Shown: positions 25,299-37,990 of the stretch, piece by piece
Layout: each line of letters starts with the position of its first letter
Numbering within the stretch: the stretch's first letter is position 1
Source: Synchiropus splendidus
Lineage: Eukaryota; Chordata; Actinopteri; Syngnathiformes; Callionymidae
Direction of reading: 5' to 3'
Assembly (NCBI RefSeq): GCF_027744825.2
Contig: NC_071335.1
Coordinates: 16,558,501 to 16,622,500, forward strand
Length of the DNA: 64,000 nt
Made by a program: the position numbers and the translations under genes
Notes under the pieces: generated by a model
Databases searched by the model: none
What the model was told of the DNA's origin: nothing
What the model saw: the letters and a program-made list of their open reading frames with translations, nothing else

Positions 25299-27850
25299 TC
25301 AAGACCGTGCATCCGTTTTTGACTTCACTATCGTGATCACGCTTGTTGCCGTGGCCACCTTCCCTGGTATAAGTGGACCGATGACAGAAGACGGTATGCC
25401 TCCCCCGCCGCCGCCGGCCCGTACCCCGACCCCCACCTGAGGACTTCGTGCCACAGTCCTCGCAAAGGTCTGTAGCGCTTCATACTTGGACCTCAGTGCG
25501 TCCAGCTCGATGCGCATGGAAGCATTCTCATTGGCCAACTTGTCCACCTCCTGCTGCAGCAGCGCCTTCTGCTTCTCCAGCTCCTCCTTCTGGGTGACTC
25601 GCTTTACCCTGCAGCTGGCAGCATAGCCTCGATTCTTCAGGGTTCGCCGCCGCTGCTTCAGCTGTATGATTTCATCTTTGGAGAGCCCTCTTAGGTGCTG
25701 GTTCAGCTCCCGCACTGACATGGTCACCAGCTCCTCATCTGTCAGGCTGGTGCCATTCTCCCCCGGCTCTCGCTTCACCTAGAGTTAGCAGACGTCAATA
25801 TCAACTCAGGCGAAACGAAACACCATAATACACCGCAACAGTTTACACTTGACTATAAGGTCTAAATCAAATTTGTTTTCCCGTTTACACATGGTCAGTT
25901 TAAGAAACTCCAATAAATGTTAATCCCGTCTGACTATATTTGTTTTTCAACTTGCAATACTTTGTTCATTGTGTCATGGGCAGGGCTGCACTTCAACTGT
26001 TGATCAGGTAAAGGGCAGAATCTACTGTATAAACAGACAAGCCCGACATGAGTGTATGTCCTGTCTCGCCACAAACAACACGAGTCTCTTGTTTAGCCCA
26101 GTGGTTCCGTACCAAATTCAATGTGTGTTTAAGCTAGCTAGTTTTTCACCCGCGGCACACTAGTGTGCGATGAGAGCGTGTCAGGTGTGCTGTGGGAAAA
26201 TGATTCAATTACACCTCATTTGTGAGGAAATAGAGGTGAACAATATGATGACATTAATTCATGACAATTAGAACGTGTTTGCGTAAGGAAATCACATGGA
26301 TTCGCTGACATTCTTTCTAAACACTAGACTGTAGAGCTACAGTATGTTGATGCGCCGTAAGTCAAGAGCTCCTCTTCCCACACACTCACAGCGAAGAAGA
26401 CGCTCACATGCCTAACTTCCAGCTGTTTTTAAACCTGATGTACCTCTAACTTGACCACACACCTTCACAACAATAATGGAGGGAGGGATCCCTGTTAGAC
26501 CCGCAACGCCAAAGACTGTCTGCACTGCAGAGCTAACAGAGCTAACGTCTCACTTCAAAACTTTATTGATACTCATGGACTTTCAAAGTTTGCTTTGTGG
26601 TTTAAATGTTGCTGAACTAAATGCACATCAAAATAAATGTGCTCCAAAATGTGAAGTGAGAAAGAATCAGTTTTTATAAAGCAAGGTCAGGAGTTCTGGA
26701 AACTCAAAACTACAATAAAATCATACAAAATACAAGTGATAAAACCCAAAGAGTTATTTAAAGTAAGTAAGTAAATAAATAAATCCTGATATATTTTGCC
26801 ATATTGCCCGCCCCTTTCTGGACACATTTGAAACAAATACATTTTCTGCAATTTCTTTCTGTAAATAGCCTGGCAAAATAACAACTGAGTGTCAGTAGCT
26901 ACATTTTTCCACAAATGAATCGGAATTTTCTATAGGAAGGATAGGTTCCTTTGTATCTTCGATGAAATAAGGGTGCCTTGGCCTGAAAAACGATGAAAAA
27001 CACTGCTTTAAGCAATGGAATTGCTGACCCATCAAATTTTAATTTGTGAGCGCTCTGAACCTTGTCCCTTGCATTGAAAAGCCTCTGGCTCAGCTCACTT
27101 TGGCGATTGCCAAACTGAATACAGAATAAACTAGGTGTTTGTTCCAATGACACTATTTAATTCATTTATGTAGAAAAAAATGACTACAGTTTCATTTGCA
27201 GTAAGAAATGTGTGTGTCTACACGTCTAATAGACTTATTCTCAGTTGTGGTCTCCATATGCTCTGATCTACCCTCCCCAGCTGCTGTGCACCCCTCATGG
27301 CACCAACTGCATCTCACCCCACACTACTGAGACAATGAAATTCTCAATTCTAAATGTTTAAAATGCTGGTTGATGCTGTTATTTTCCACAAGGAAACTGA
27401 AAGTAAGTCTGCATTTGCTCATCCAGTTTTGACCTGCACCATTGCCATTCCGTGCGAATGTTGTTTAAGATGTATTATCGATCAAGAATAATCCGTATTT
27501 TGTTGATTCCAAACAATCCTAAAGTTTGGATTTTACACTGCTAGCCACAAACATCTTTGCACAGTTTTACACGGTGGGTTTATGGATCACAGAACATCAA
27601 AAAGCCTCATGACTGAGAGCAAATGATTAGCCTGGAGTTGCTTGATCGCTTGGATAATTGTTATTCAGCAATAGTCGTCTCATTTTTTTCTTTCAGTTTC
27701 TGATAATATCCACCGCTGGCATATTGATTATGGTTGACTTCCCAATCATATCTAAAATGAAACATTGCTTTCCCCTCACAAACCCTAATAAATGTTGAAG
27801 CTACACTTGCTTACCTTCAAGGCTTTATTCCCTTTGTTAGTCGTCGTCAT
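25299..27850 (-). CDS. mafg: Small Maf bZIP transcription factor MafG
   Basis: Nuclear small Maf protein; it lacks a transactivation domain and pairs with NRF1/2, BACH or itself on MARE/ARE sites. Coding exons: 27850-27815 ([12 protein letters not shown]; its exon starts at 27880 after a CTAG acceptor) and 25778-25299. Total about 171 residues, against 162 in human MAFG as I recall it. The extended homology region ([21 protein letters not shown]) precedes the basic region [18 protein letters not shown] and the leucine zipper ([19 protein letters not shown]...LRSKYEALQ). The tail ends [14 protein letters not shown], which is MAFG-specific compared with MAFK/MAFF. The extra length is a Gly-rich insertion (VRAGGGGGG) before PSSVIGPL. 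The 5' non-coding exon is placed near 41.25 kb. One or two teleost paralogues (mafga/mafgb) exist and I cannot tell which this is. Confidence 0.97.
26099..27005. mobile_element. Possible hAT-like non-autonomous element in MAFG intron
   Basis: The left end CAGTGGTTCCGTACC and, 900 bp away, a CACTG right end (inverted CAGTGTTTTTC) resemble imperfect hAT-type termini. Just inside the left end is GCGGCACACTAGTGTGCG, followed by CAGGTGTGCTGTGGGAAA, a sequence I associate with a common fish repeat. Flanking 8-mers (GTTTAGCC and CTTTAAGC) match at 5 of 8 positions, so any target duplication is decayed. No transposase is visible. Confidence 0.4.
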
Positions 27851-30800
27851 GCCACAAGAGCCTCGCTCTTCTGAACAGACCTAGAAATGGATACAAACAA
27901 ATATGATCCTCTTATTCAATAAAAAAAAAAAAACTCAGAACAAAACATAGGCAACTTGCCGAGATTGACAGCTCACAGCGTGTCACCGACCAAGACCAGC
28001 AGAGACACTTTCCTCTCCGACTTCTCAGGTGAGTGTGTGTGAGCATGTTACGGTAGAATGTCTTTTGAAGTGAAAGTGAATTCACAATAATTTCTTAGAA
28101 TTTCCTGGCTTCCTGTTTCCTGATGGTAACACAGACGGTGCCCACTACTTTTGTGTTCTCTACTTTAATTGGTTGGCACCAGGCCAATAAAAGTGAAACA
28201 TGCGTGAAAAAGAGGAAGTGGTGGTAAAATATCGATGGGAAGGACTCCAGGGGAAAACCGACTGTTAGAGCCCCGACGCACTGTAGCGTGAGACGTACAG
28301 ATAAGTGGTAGGGTAAATGAGCATAGTAACAATCGGAAAGAAACATTTGCGGCGTACAAAAGACAACAGGATGCAGGCGCAGAACAAGGGAGGGACAGAA
28401 GAAAATGCAAAAGATGAGCTCAGTTCTGAGAACACAGCGCTCCAGTGATGAGCGTCACCACTACAGAGGGAGGCTCTGTGAGATGCCTCCGTCTGACCCT
28501 CGTCTCTCAGACCTGTGTGCTTATGTGTTTGATAAAGGGCGACTGTTATTGCTGCTGCTGAGTGATCATCATGAGACCAGTCATGATGACTCAGCAGAAT
28601 CCGTCCCCCTCCTCTCTCCCGTGCAGGTTTCTGTTCTCAAGTGTCACTCCCTCACCCTTCAGTCCTTTTAAGCTTATCTATTGTTGATAACTGTCGGACC
28701 ATTGGGGGGATTACATGAGCCTTTTAGAATAAGTTTACTCAGACTATTTCGGAAGTGAAGAAGGCCCGCGGGATGCTGGGCTCCTCCAAAATAATGACAC
28801 CTTCTTAAACACTGCACAAACAAGTTATCGTCATCATCACTAAAGCAGTATTGCTCACTGATTCATAAATGCCAACAAACATTTATAAAATCACTTCCGA
28901 CAGATTACATCTGCTTCCCCTTCCTGCCATCGTGATGTTCGACCTGGAGTCTGGCCTGGATGACCAAGTTCCTCACACCATCTCTAACACTGACTAATGA
29001 AGTCGCGACACGCTTCATCACAGACCGATGGCATCACTGTCTCACTTAAGAATAATACTTTAACACCCCATTTAAAATCATTTAAAAGCTGGACCTCCCC
29101 CTATTGTTACTTCCAGTAGGGGGGGTCTGGGTCTATGGAGCCAACATTAACAACAGATAAGTGCGCCCAAGGTCAACAAACAGCAGTCCATCCCATGTTG
29201 TGCATCTTCATTCATGTCTTCACATCCAGGAGTGGAAAACACCGGCACAGGGGTGCACTTATTTTAGCTTGTATCATGTTGTCATTTCCTTCTTCATCTT
29301 AGTGATGCAGCTATCTTCTTTCATCCATTTCTCTCCAGTCAAAGGCAACCTACGTGCCAGCAAACCTCCCCCACAAACACACCTCCGAATGTCTGTGAGG
29401 CTTCATGGCAGCTTGAACATACTAAAATTGCTCTGTTATAAATAGCTTTAGATCAAAGAACACACAAGCACACTTGCATTTCATTCAAATGCTCAGCCTA
29501 CCGAGGATACAAGCGCTACTGTGCTTTAAGAATAAAAATACATATATATATATTTATTTTTCCATTCAGAGTTATGACACTAGCACCTATAAACCAAGTA
29601 CCTGTTGTCTTTCTGTGTTGATATATATTTGTTTGTTGAGACATTGGTACAAACAAACAGATGTGAAGTGGTCCTTCTCTGGTGATTTGGTGGGATGCAG
29701 CTGGAGGGGCATCGTCACACAATGGATGGATCAAAGACATGAAGGCTGAGGTTGCTGTTATCAGTGGGGGTGGGTGATGATGAGCGCCGGGGAGCTGTTT
29801 CGCTGCCAGGCAATGGTTTATTTCCCCTGAGCCTGTACCCCGCCCGCAAACACATCTACATGCAAACAAAAACATGCCAACACGCACCTACATACGACGT
29901 TTCCCCTGCTGAGATGCCAGTGGGGCACAATAAAACCAACACGCTAAACGGCTGGGAACACTAGCGTGCAGATTATTGTTAATATTGAGCGCTCCAGACA
30001 TGGCTTTGGAAATCACTGTCAGCTTCATTCTTAAATTCTCTGAGAGAGCGGAAACCACTCATCTTGTACATTCACTTAAGGAAAACACAGTTATACTGAA
30101 AAAAAGAAACAAAAAAAAAACTAACAACCCACCTAAAAAAAAAAAAAAAAAAATACAAAAATATGACTACTACTGTGTGGGTAGTGTGGGAAAGTTGCTT
30201 ATATCTTATAATAAGGGCTGGACTTCAAAAAAAAAAAAAAAATTTATTATTTAAAAAGAAAAAAAATTATTCATTGAATCAAATGACACAGATTATAGTT
30301 AGGTTTCTTTCGCATGGATCATTATTCAGTGCTGCAATTCCAGGGGCGCCACCTCAGTGTGATGTCATAATAAAATGGACATGGTGAAAGAGAAACAATG
30401 CGATTGCACTGATGGATGAAAATATCACGGCTAAAAAAAGTTCAGGACAGAAGCACAAAACTTGTTGTTCCGTGCATTTAATGCAGCAGAGGTCGCTCTT
30501 CACTGGACGACTTAACTGAACTGATCTGAGTTGGGGGTTTTGTCACTGCACTAAGGTTCAATAACACTAAAGCATGAGCCTGAAGGGGAACAGAATTATG
30601 TCACAAAGGCTCACTTTTTTTTATCTGTTTACGATGCAGTACTCCTCTTTATTTTATTCAGCCATTCTAAAATAACACTTAGACCGTTTTATTCACTGCT
30701 CTCATTGGTATCTCTTCTTCTGTGGAGTAAAGACTTTATATCATATTTTTGAGAGTTTTTTTTTTTAACTTGTGAATCATCGCTCAGCCTCCTGTGCACC

Positions 30801-31090
30801 ATTTTAAACTGCTACTCAGCAGACGCAAACACATATCTGAGTAAATCAGCGTCCAGATCCACAACTGGCTTCTGACAGATGACTCGGATGCAGCTTCTAT
30901 CCCTCGGGATCATTGCAGCTGCTTACATCAGCCATGGTTTTCTTGGGGTCCCGGTCGAAAGTTCCTGGCTAAAAACGACTGAGAAAACAAAGGCATAATG
31001 GCCAGCGCCACAGAACTTGAAGTTAAAAGGAAACGTAAGTCAGCACAGGCCACTTTACATTTTTATTAGACTCAAATTAGGAAATGCCTC

Positions 31091-31165
31091 CATAGATTAG
31101 ATCAGATCAGATTAGATTAGATTAGATTAGATTGCCTTTATTTTGATCACAATGGATCAAAAGGA
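31091..31165 (-). repeat. Fish LINE/SINE 3'-tail-like repeat with (GATTA)n array
   Basis: GATTAGATTAGATTAGATTA followed by GCCTTTATTTTGATCACAATGG. On the minus strand this reads like the GGATCAATAAAG(TCTAA)n tail common at the 3' ends of fish retroposons. No body of an element is recognisable beyond it. Confidence 0.5.
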
Positions 31166-31967
31166 TTATCTTAAAATAGAAACTGAACGGAAGATTACAA
31201 AAAATACCACAAAATCTCCTAAAACTTTGTGAGAGTGTGTAACGTAGCACAGGCCTCAGGTTCTGTTCCTCAGGTTAAGGTTCATCTGCTGAGGCAAGCC
31301 ACAGCAATTCATCTTTGGTGCGCACAGACACACACACGTACACAAACACAAAGTGGCAGCGATGTCCTTCCCCTATCGGTCTGAGGGTGGTCACTGCACC
31401 GTAGTCAATGCCACGGCTGCCGTTGCTACAACAGACAGCTCTTTTTTTTTTGCAGTGGCTTGCTGTATTTTTACAGAACAAGAACAGGAAGAACGCTGAC
31501 AACTCAGGAGTACAGCTGCTCACAGTTACAAGAGACAACGCAGAGGACACCAGGACGGCGACAGGACACAGACATGAGTTCAATACAGACAAAGTGGATG
31601 GGGGAAAAAAAGGATGTGAGGAGTTGATGGGATAGTGGGATGAAGACAGACTTGGCGGGAGAGAGGAAGAAGTGTTGTTGATGAAGAAGTAGCTAAAGAA
31701 TGCTGACGTCTCTGGAGCTGATTAGCGTTACAGCGGAGACATCACACCCACAGCCGAGAAAAATGCTGAGTATGGAGGGAGGATGGGGTGGGGAGGTGCA
31801 AATGACAAGGGAGAAAGAAGAGAAGAAAAAGAGAGAGGCAAGTGAGGAGTGGGGAAGAGAGTGAGGACAGAGGTGGGGACGAGGGGTTGGCGAGGGAGGG
31901 GGGCTGCGTTTGGGTGAAAATGCATCCTCAACACATTTGTAAGAGCTTAGCTGTTGGGTACGGAGGT

Positions 31968-31997
31968 GGGTGGCAGGGGGAGGGGGCGGCGGGGGGA
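31968..31997 (+). repeat. G-rich tract, potential G-quadruplex
   Basis: GGGTGGCAGGGGGAGGGGGC followed by GGCGGGGGG supplies more than four G-runs with short loops. It lies on the non-template side of MAFG intron 1, inside a longer purine-rich region (about 31780-32000). Confidence 0.5.
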
Positions 31998-34013
31998 TTG
32001 AGATCGGGGAAAAAAGCCCGAACTCAGCAACGACCACGACTAAAACCTCCAATTAGAAAAGTTCTGAAGCTGATCCAGTGCAATGAAACTAGTGCTGACC
32101 ATCACAAACGCAGGCAGGCGGACCCACACATCAGATTGAGTTTTGCTGGAAAGTCACGCACCAAAGCAGTGATTAAAAGTTCCTTTCCTTGCTCCTTCTA
32201 AAAAATGAACTCCCCATATGTGTTGTGCGCTTGTCTTTACATCGTTTCAGTCAGCTCTCGGCTCCAGCCAACACTGTCGCACGCAGAAAATATTCTTAGA
32301 AAGCAACTTCCCATTTGGAAAGCTGGCAGCACGCACACACACACACACCACCAACAAACACAACAACAAACAGCCGGATTAGGTATTTCAGAGATGACCG
32401 GGGGCTGAAGTGAGTGGGTGAACACCAGCACAATCGAGGCAACATTTCAGAGTGGTGAGGACTAGATCATGCTAGCCACATGTCATTTACAGTGGCAGGC
32501 CTGTCTGTGCTGAATTATCACAGCATAACAACTGATTCAAATGTGCCCAGGAGACTGGAGGGAGACCTGAGGAGTGCCAAGACACTTTCATTGCCAGTTT
32601 AGATTTAACGCTGATCAGTCAAATACACACTGTTGGTAAATTCACGCAGAGCTCTAAGGAGCCCTGTGGGGGTTGTGTTGTTCCTGCTCCCAGATTCAAT
32701 TTAAAGCGCTCCAGAAGCAGTCATGGTGAGAAGGGAGGGGGGAGAATTTTGGGCGATTATTTTCATCCAGCAATCATCACCACCTCTGCAGCCAAGGGAT
32801 ATCGATTCTCAGGCCATTTACAAGGAGTAAGTTCAGGTATCTTGGCGTAGTGGACACAAGTTTGAGAGTCATTAGACCCACCAACGTAAGCAGGGGGAGG
32901 TGAAGCCACAGAGGAAAACATGGCGGTGAAGCTGTGGCACAACATTGTCCGCTGATGTTAGGGGTACCTCAAGGATCCATTGAGTCTCCTCCACTAAGCT
33001 ATCTCATCTTTCTGATAGACGGCCTGAAGATACAGTCAAACCAAACACGAGTTCATGGCACTTGTCCTGCTACTGTTAGCCTGGTCTCTCGAGCCGCGTT
33101 AAAAAAGTAGGTCAACAGTAGAAATTCAACATAGTGGTTCATAGAGCCAGAATTGTAGCCCTTTATCTGCTGTGGAAGTAAATCAAGAGAGTCCATTCTC
33201 TCAAGGTCCAACAGAACCTGCACCATCAGCTCGGCGAGTCGTGAATGCCAACAACCACTACCGTCCTGTTGCATGTCACTGTAAAATCTTGGCTTTGATT
33301 GGTTAAACCATCACGAGCACAGATGTGGCCAGATGTGCTCCCATTTTGTAGCCCAACACTAGATGGCCTCGACCTCAAAACCTGAGCCGAGATTTCTGAA
33401 CAACAAGCATTGCAATGTTCAACCTTCCACAGGTTGGACTCTGGAAGGACTCTGAAGCAGATGGAAGGGAAATTGAAAAACAGATCTGATCTATACTAAA
33501 ACCACCCTTCGATAACAAAGAGTTAGACTTTAGTGTTCTGTTTGGACACACCTGTTTCACCTGTAACTTTGATGAGTTTGACACCCCTGACCTGCAGTTA
33601 CTTCAGATATGTTCAGCTCGTAGGAGACTTGGTAACCAATGTCAGACCAGATGGAGAGATCCCGACTTCAGACAGGCTTCTGTCTGCATCAGAAACACGA
33701 GATAGAGCAGCTAGAAGTCAAGTGAAGTTACTAATAACATCTATGCCCAGCAACCTGGCGAAGGGCAAGCTGCAGTACAAAACTGAAAGACTGAAATGAA
33801 GAACTTTGTGGGACTAGATGAATAACCAATGATAATTGTGGGAGAAGCACATGTTAAAGTGGAGACAACAGAAAGCTACCAAGTTTGCAGAGCGTGAAAT
33901 AAGCATGATATAATAGAGACAGTTAAACACAAGCTGCCAAGAAAAGCACTGATGATCAAAATGGAGAAAGAATAGCCATCACTTTCACACCTCTTTAACG
34001 GTGCGTTGAGTAC

Positions 34014-34034
34014 GTGTGTGTGTGTGTGTGTGTG
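34014..34034. repeat. (TG)n microsatellite
   Basis: Uninterrupted dinucleotide run. A shorter (AC)n run lies at about 32332-32348, and an AAT-type trinucleotide array at about 40186-40236. Confidence 0.8.
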
Positions 34035-34740
34035 AGCGTGTCAGAGACAGTGCTGTGCTGGTGTATTATTAAAAGCGAGAAAAAGTCCTGGCGTCGACAC
34101 GTTTTTCCCATTTCAGGTAGTAAGTTGGAGTGTAATGACAAATTTCCCAACACAAGCAAAAAAAGTGCACCGTCAGGCAATTGAGCCTCGACTCTTTTTT
34201 TTTTTAAACATAAGTGTTTTTTTTCTAAAAGGAGAAAAACACATCACAGGTTAAGCTGATTCTGTCTGTGTGTGGGAGGGAGATAGCAAGTTAACAGAGT
34301 CGTTTATCTGCGCCCGATGATAGAAAACAATCCCTGTACAAAGAGAAATGACCAGTGTTGTCAATATCAGCGGGAACTCACACTAATATTGTTCTTAGAC
34401 ATGAATATAGCTGCTGAAACGTTTGCTCTGGCTTGGATCTTGAGTCGTCTGCTTGGATTGGTGACCTTCATCTTGAATGTTTCCTTCAGGTACTGAAGTG
34501 TGTGCTGTGACTTAAATGAAGACAACTGCAGGCAGAAAAACGTTCTGTATTAAATAATTGTTCAAGGCCAACGTTTAACACACCTTTCATAAGGTGGATT
34601 ATTACAGCCTCATTTCACAGTTGTCTACTAGATATCTATTACAAGATTATTCAAACACTGTCAGCATGATGTTCTTTATCTTTTCAGTGGTGTATATGGC
34701 GCACACATGTACATATGTATATAACCGATGGGGTTTGCAG

Positions 34741-34905
34741 TTAATCACAGAAGGGGTGAAAACAAAGTCAAGGGAGTCAAACTCCAGCATTCAAGGGGCT
34801 AAAATATCGCCCTACCAAATCTGACTCATTAAAAAAATATACAAAATCACATTCAAACTACATCAAAATATACACTCAGTTTAAGACAGCAATAAATATC
34901 AATAT
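34741..34905 (+). repeat. Second unnamed dispersed repeat, copy A
   Basis: Contains AGTCAAGGGAGTCAAACTCC and CCCTACCAAATCTGACTCATT. It aligns by eye with 37835-37990 in the same orientation. No open frame and no clear terminal repeats. Confidence 0.65.
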
Positions 34906-35974
34906 ATCTGGATGTAAACATTTTAGTGTGTACTTGAGATGTGGAACATGCTTCAAATTTGGTAATTTTTATCAGTGGAGAAAGTGTATACGTGAATAAG
35001 AAAAAATATTTTATACCCAATGCAAAATGATTTATATGAAATGAAATAGCTATATACAAGAAACTACTCTTTATTGTATCCTGATCCAGAGAAACCCCCT
35101 TTGTTTTTACATCAAGCTTAAATCCTACAACTATTCTTCAACCGGACAGTTGAGGCTTTACTCTGTGTTGTCTTCAGAAGTTCTGCAGGCTGCATCAGCA
35201 ATGACAATAATGTACAGAACACTAGGTGCTACACAACACCAGTGAGACTGAATGCTTTGTGGTTGATTTCAGGCAGAGTGGGGCAACTCCAGCCTCCATC
35301 ACCACACATGCGACGGAGTTAAAAACTGAAGATCTGCAGCAGACAGGCACACAGCTTTGGTGCTGTCAACTCTAGAAGAAGTTTTGGTCCTACAATGTGA
35401 GAAATCTTCTATATTCTTCAAAGTGGAACGCAGGCACAGAAGACTGGATCAGGACTTTTGATCCTTCACTTTTCAAACTACATGACAACATAATGATGCA
35501 GGTGTGTTTGTTTAGTTTTGCTGTATGTTGAGTTGTATGAACCTAAAAAGAAGCCATTTTTTTCTCACGTTCCCCAGACTCAAACCCGTTGCTGAAACTG
35601 TGGCACTGAAAATGTGCTACGGCAGCTGAGCAATACGGCTCCATTAAAAAATCTGGTCAATTCAGAGTAGAGTGGAATGTTTAGGCCACAAGTCGGTCAG
35701 TGAAAAATGCCATGGATTTTTCAAAATAAAACACTATGTACAGAATGTCCACATCCCTTTCATCTAGTTAGTGTTGTACCTTGCCAAACACAGCAGGGTA
35801 CCTCCAGCTAGAGGCACCAATAGCCCACATGGATTAATATGAAGTGATGATTTTTTTATGCGCACATGCTGCCCCCCATCACCTCTGGGTGTTTGAAACA
35901 ATATATATCTGTGACGTGGCAGTGAGCTGTTACAACCATCGCATCACTTTCTCCACATGTGCTGCTGCTGCTCT

Positions 35975-36045
35975 GAATTGAAATGAACTGAATTTTCCCA
36001 CAAGAGGATCAATGAAGTCTTATCTTATCATATCACATGATACTT
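35975..36045 (+). repeat. Fish retroposon 3'-tail-like sequence
   Basis: GAATTTTCCCACAAGAGGAT followed by CAATGAAGTCTTATCTTATC. This matches the pattern GGGATCAATAAAGT(TATCT)n seen at fish LINE/SINE 3' ends, in plus orientation. Only the tail is recognisable. Confidence 0.5.
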
Positions 36046-37834
36046 ATCTCTTGGAATGACGACTTTTTTCTTGTCTGTATGGACCACACAAACACCTGCT
36101 ACTCCAGCTGCACATCAATGAGACCAGCCATTTATCTACAGCAAAATTGTCATAACAATGGCATCTGCAAACGTAAAAAAATTCCATAATCAAAATCAAA
36201 GGTTGTGTTTTGACTGAAAGTCTTCATTTTACCCTACTTTAAAAGTACATTTTACATGAAAACCCTTTTATATTTCAGGAATATCTTTTCAAATGTCATC
36301 CAGACATGACCAAATCCTGGCTCCGGGGCTGTTTGATCCACTTTTCTTTACGCTTCTTTACATTTCTAAAATTCTTTAACATCACATCCGCTCTTTATGA
36401 CAAGATCCCGTCACTCACCTTTGAAGTTGAGACGCTAATTCCAACGATGATTTTTCTGTCTCTCTGAGATGTAGCTAGAGTTTTGTGTTGGCCAAACCCA
36501 CTTTTGGATAGCTACACTTCATATTTTGAACTTCTGAATAACATAGTTGTTGTACTTAAAATGAAGATGTTTGATTTTAAGACAGCCTTTTCTTCGACGG
36601 ACGGTTATTTTGGAAGAGATTATCAGAATCAGATCGGAATCAGTGGTTATGAAATAAAATGTTCAAATTTTCTGATAAGTAGTTCGGACACCCATGATGT
36701 AGTCCAAAACTCATTTGATAGAAATTAAAATATAACTCACCAAAATATGCTGAAAAAACTCAAGTGTCTTCTCCACTATTTTCTGAAGCTGTTACCCTCT
36801 TTGGAACACTTTAATAAGGAACAGAGCTGAACTGGCAGCTGAACACAGCATCGTAATGTTTGAAATAATGTGAATTGTGGCCCGTATCCACTGATTTTCA
36901 GACATGACTTATTTGATTGTCTGCACAAAAGCAGATAGATATGTTTGGAAAAGGTGTCCAGAAGTGAAGGCGGCAGCTGAGATGTATCTAGAGAGGTAAA
37001 AACCTCAGACGCTCTGTTCTTTGTTCTCCCTCTGCGCTCCCCGGAATCCATCCGTTACATGTTGCCTGTGTTTTTAATTCAAAGAGGTTGAGAAGCTAAT
37101 ACCATGATTCTGGAATCGTCACACTGCAGTTTGAAACTGCGGCAAGTTGGCGCATTGAGATGATGCAACTGGTAGACAACCTTGGGTTCAGCCGCTGAAG
37201 CCGAGAGTCTTTGAAACACTTCACGCCTTTTCCAATATCGTAACACAGCCAGCAAAGTAATCACGTTAACGCCGCTTTCTGAGAGAGTGATTTAAGGACA
37301 TAGGAAAACTGAGTTTAAAAAGTAAAAAAACATGAATGGTATTGCATCAACAGCTACTTTTATTTCACAGGCACACGCTGACGCCTTCTTTTTCGAGTCT
37401 TTCTGATTATACAGATTTGACACATTCGTCAGGCAAGGTCATGTAAGTAAGACACCTGTAGAGAGACGTGACATTTCCCACACACAAAGGGCGGCAGTGA
37501 ATTCACATCGGAACTGTGGAAAACACTGGAGCAGAGCAATGATTATGCACCAGATCTGCTTACACCATATTTCATCATTACCGTGGAGAAAAAACACTCA
37601 ACTATTGATCTGCCCTGCTGCTTCCTTTTCTCTCTCACCCACTCGCTCCTTGTGCCTTTTATTCTTCTCTTTTTACTTCTGTCAGACAGCTCTAATTCAC
37701 AAGCAGAGGCAGACTTGCGTCGGATAAAAATACAACGGAGAAATTCAGATTCTTACGCACATTTGTAGAGAGGAAGTGGAAACAATATTCTTCTGCTGCC
37801 TTGTCTTGTGTTGTTATTCAACTGACTAACTGTG

Positions 37835-37990
37835 TTAGTCACAGAAGTGGTGAAAAGAAAGGTGGAGTCAAGGGAGTCAAACTCCACTGTTCAAGGGACC
37901 AAAATATTACCCTACCAAATCTGAGTCATTTTGAAGAAAAAAAAAATCCCATTCAAAACGTCATCACTGTGCATCATAAAATCAATATTT
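37835..37990 (+). repeat. Second unnamed dispersed repeat, copy B
   Basis: Shares GTTAGTCACAGAAG, AGTCAAGGGAGTCAAACTCC and CCCTACCAAATCTGA with 34741-34905, followed by an A-rich stretch and CATTCAAA. Same orientation, about 3 kb apart, both within MAFG intron 1. Confidence 0.65.

Noticed and set aside
31104..31132. GATTA array considered as a telomere-like or CRISPR-like repeat
   Set aside because: Perfect 5-bp tandem without spacers, next to a retroposon-tail motif; it is a microsatellite.
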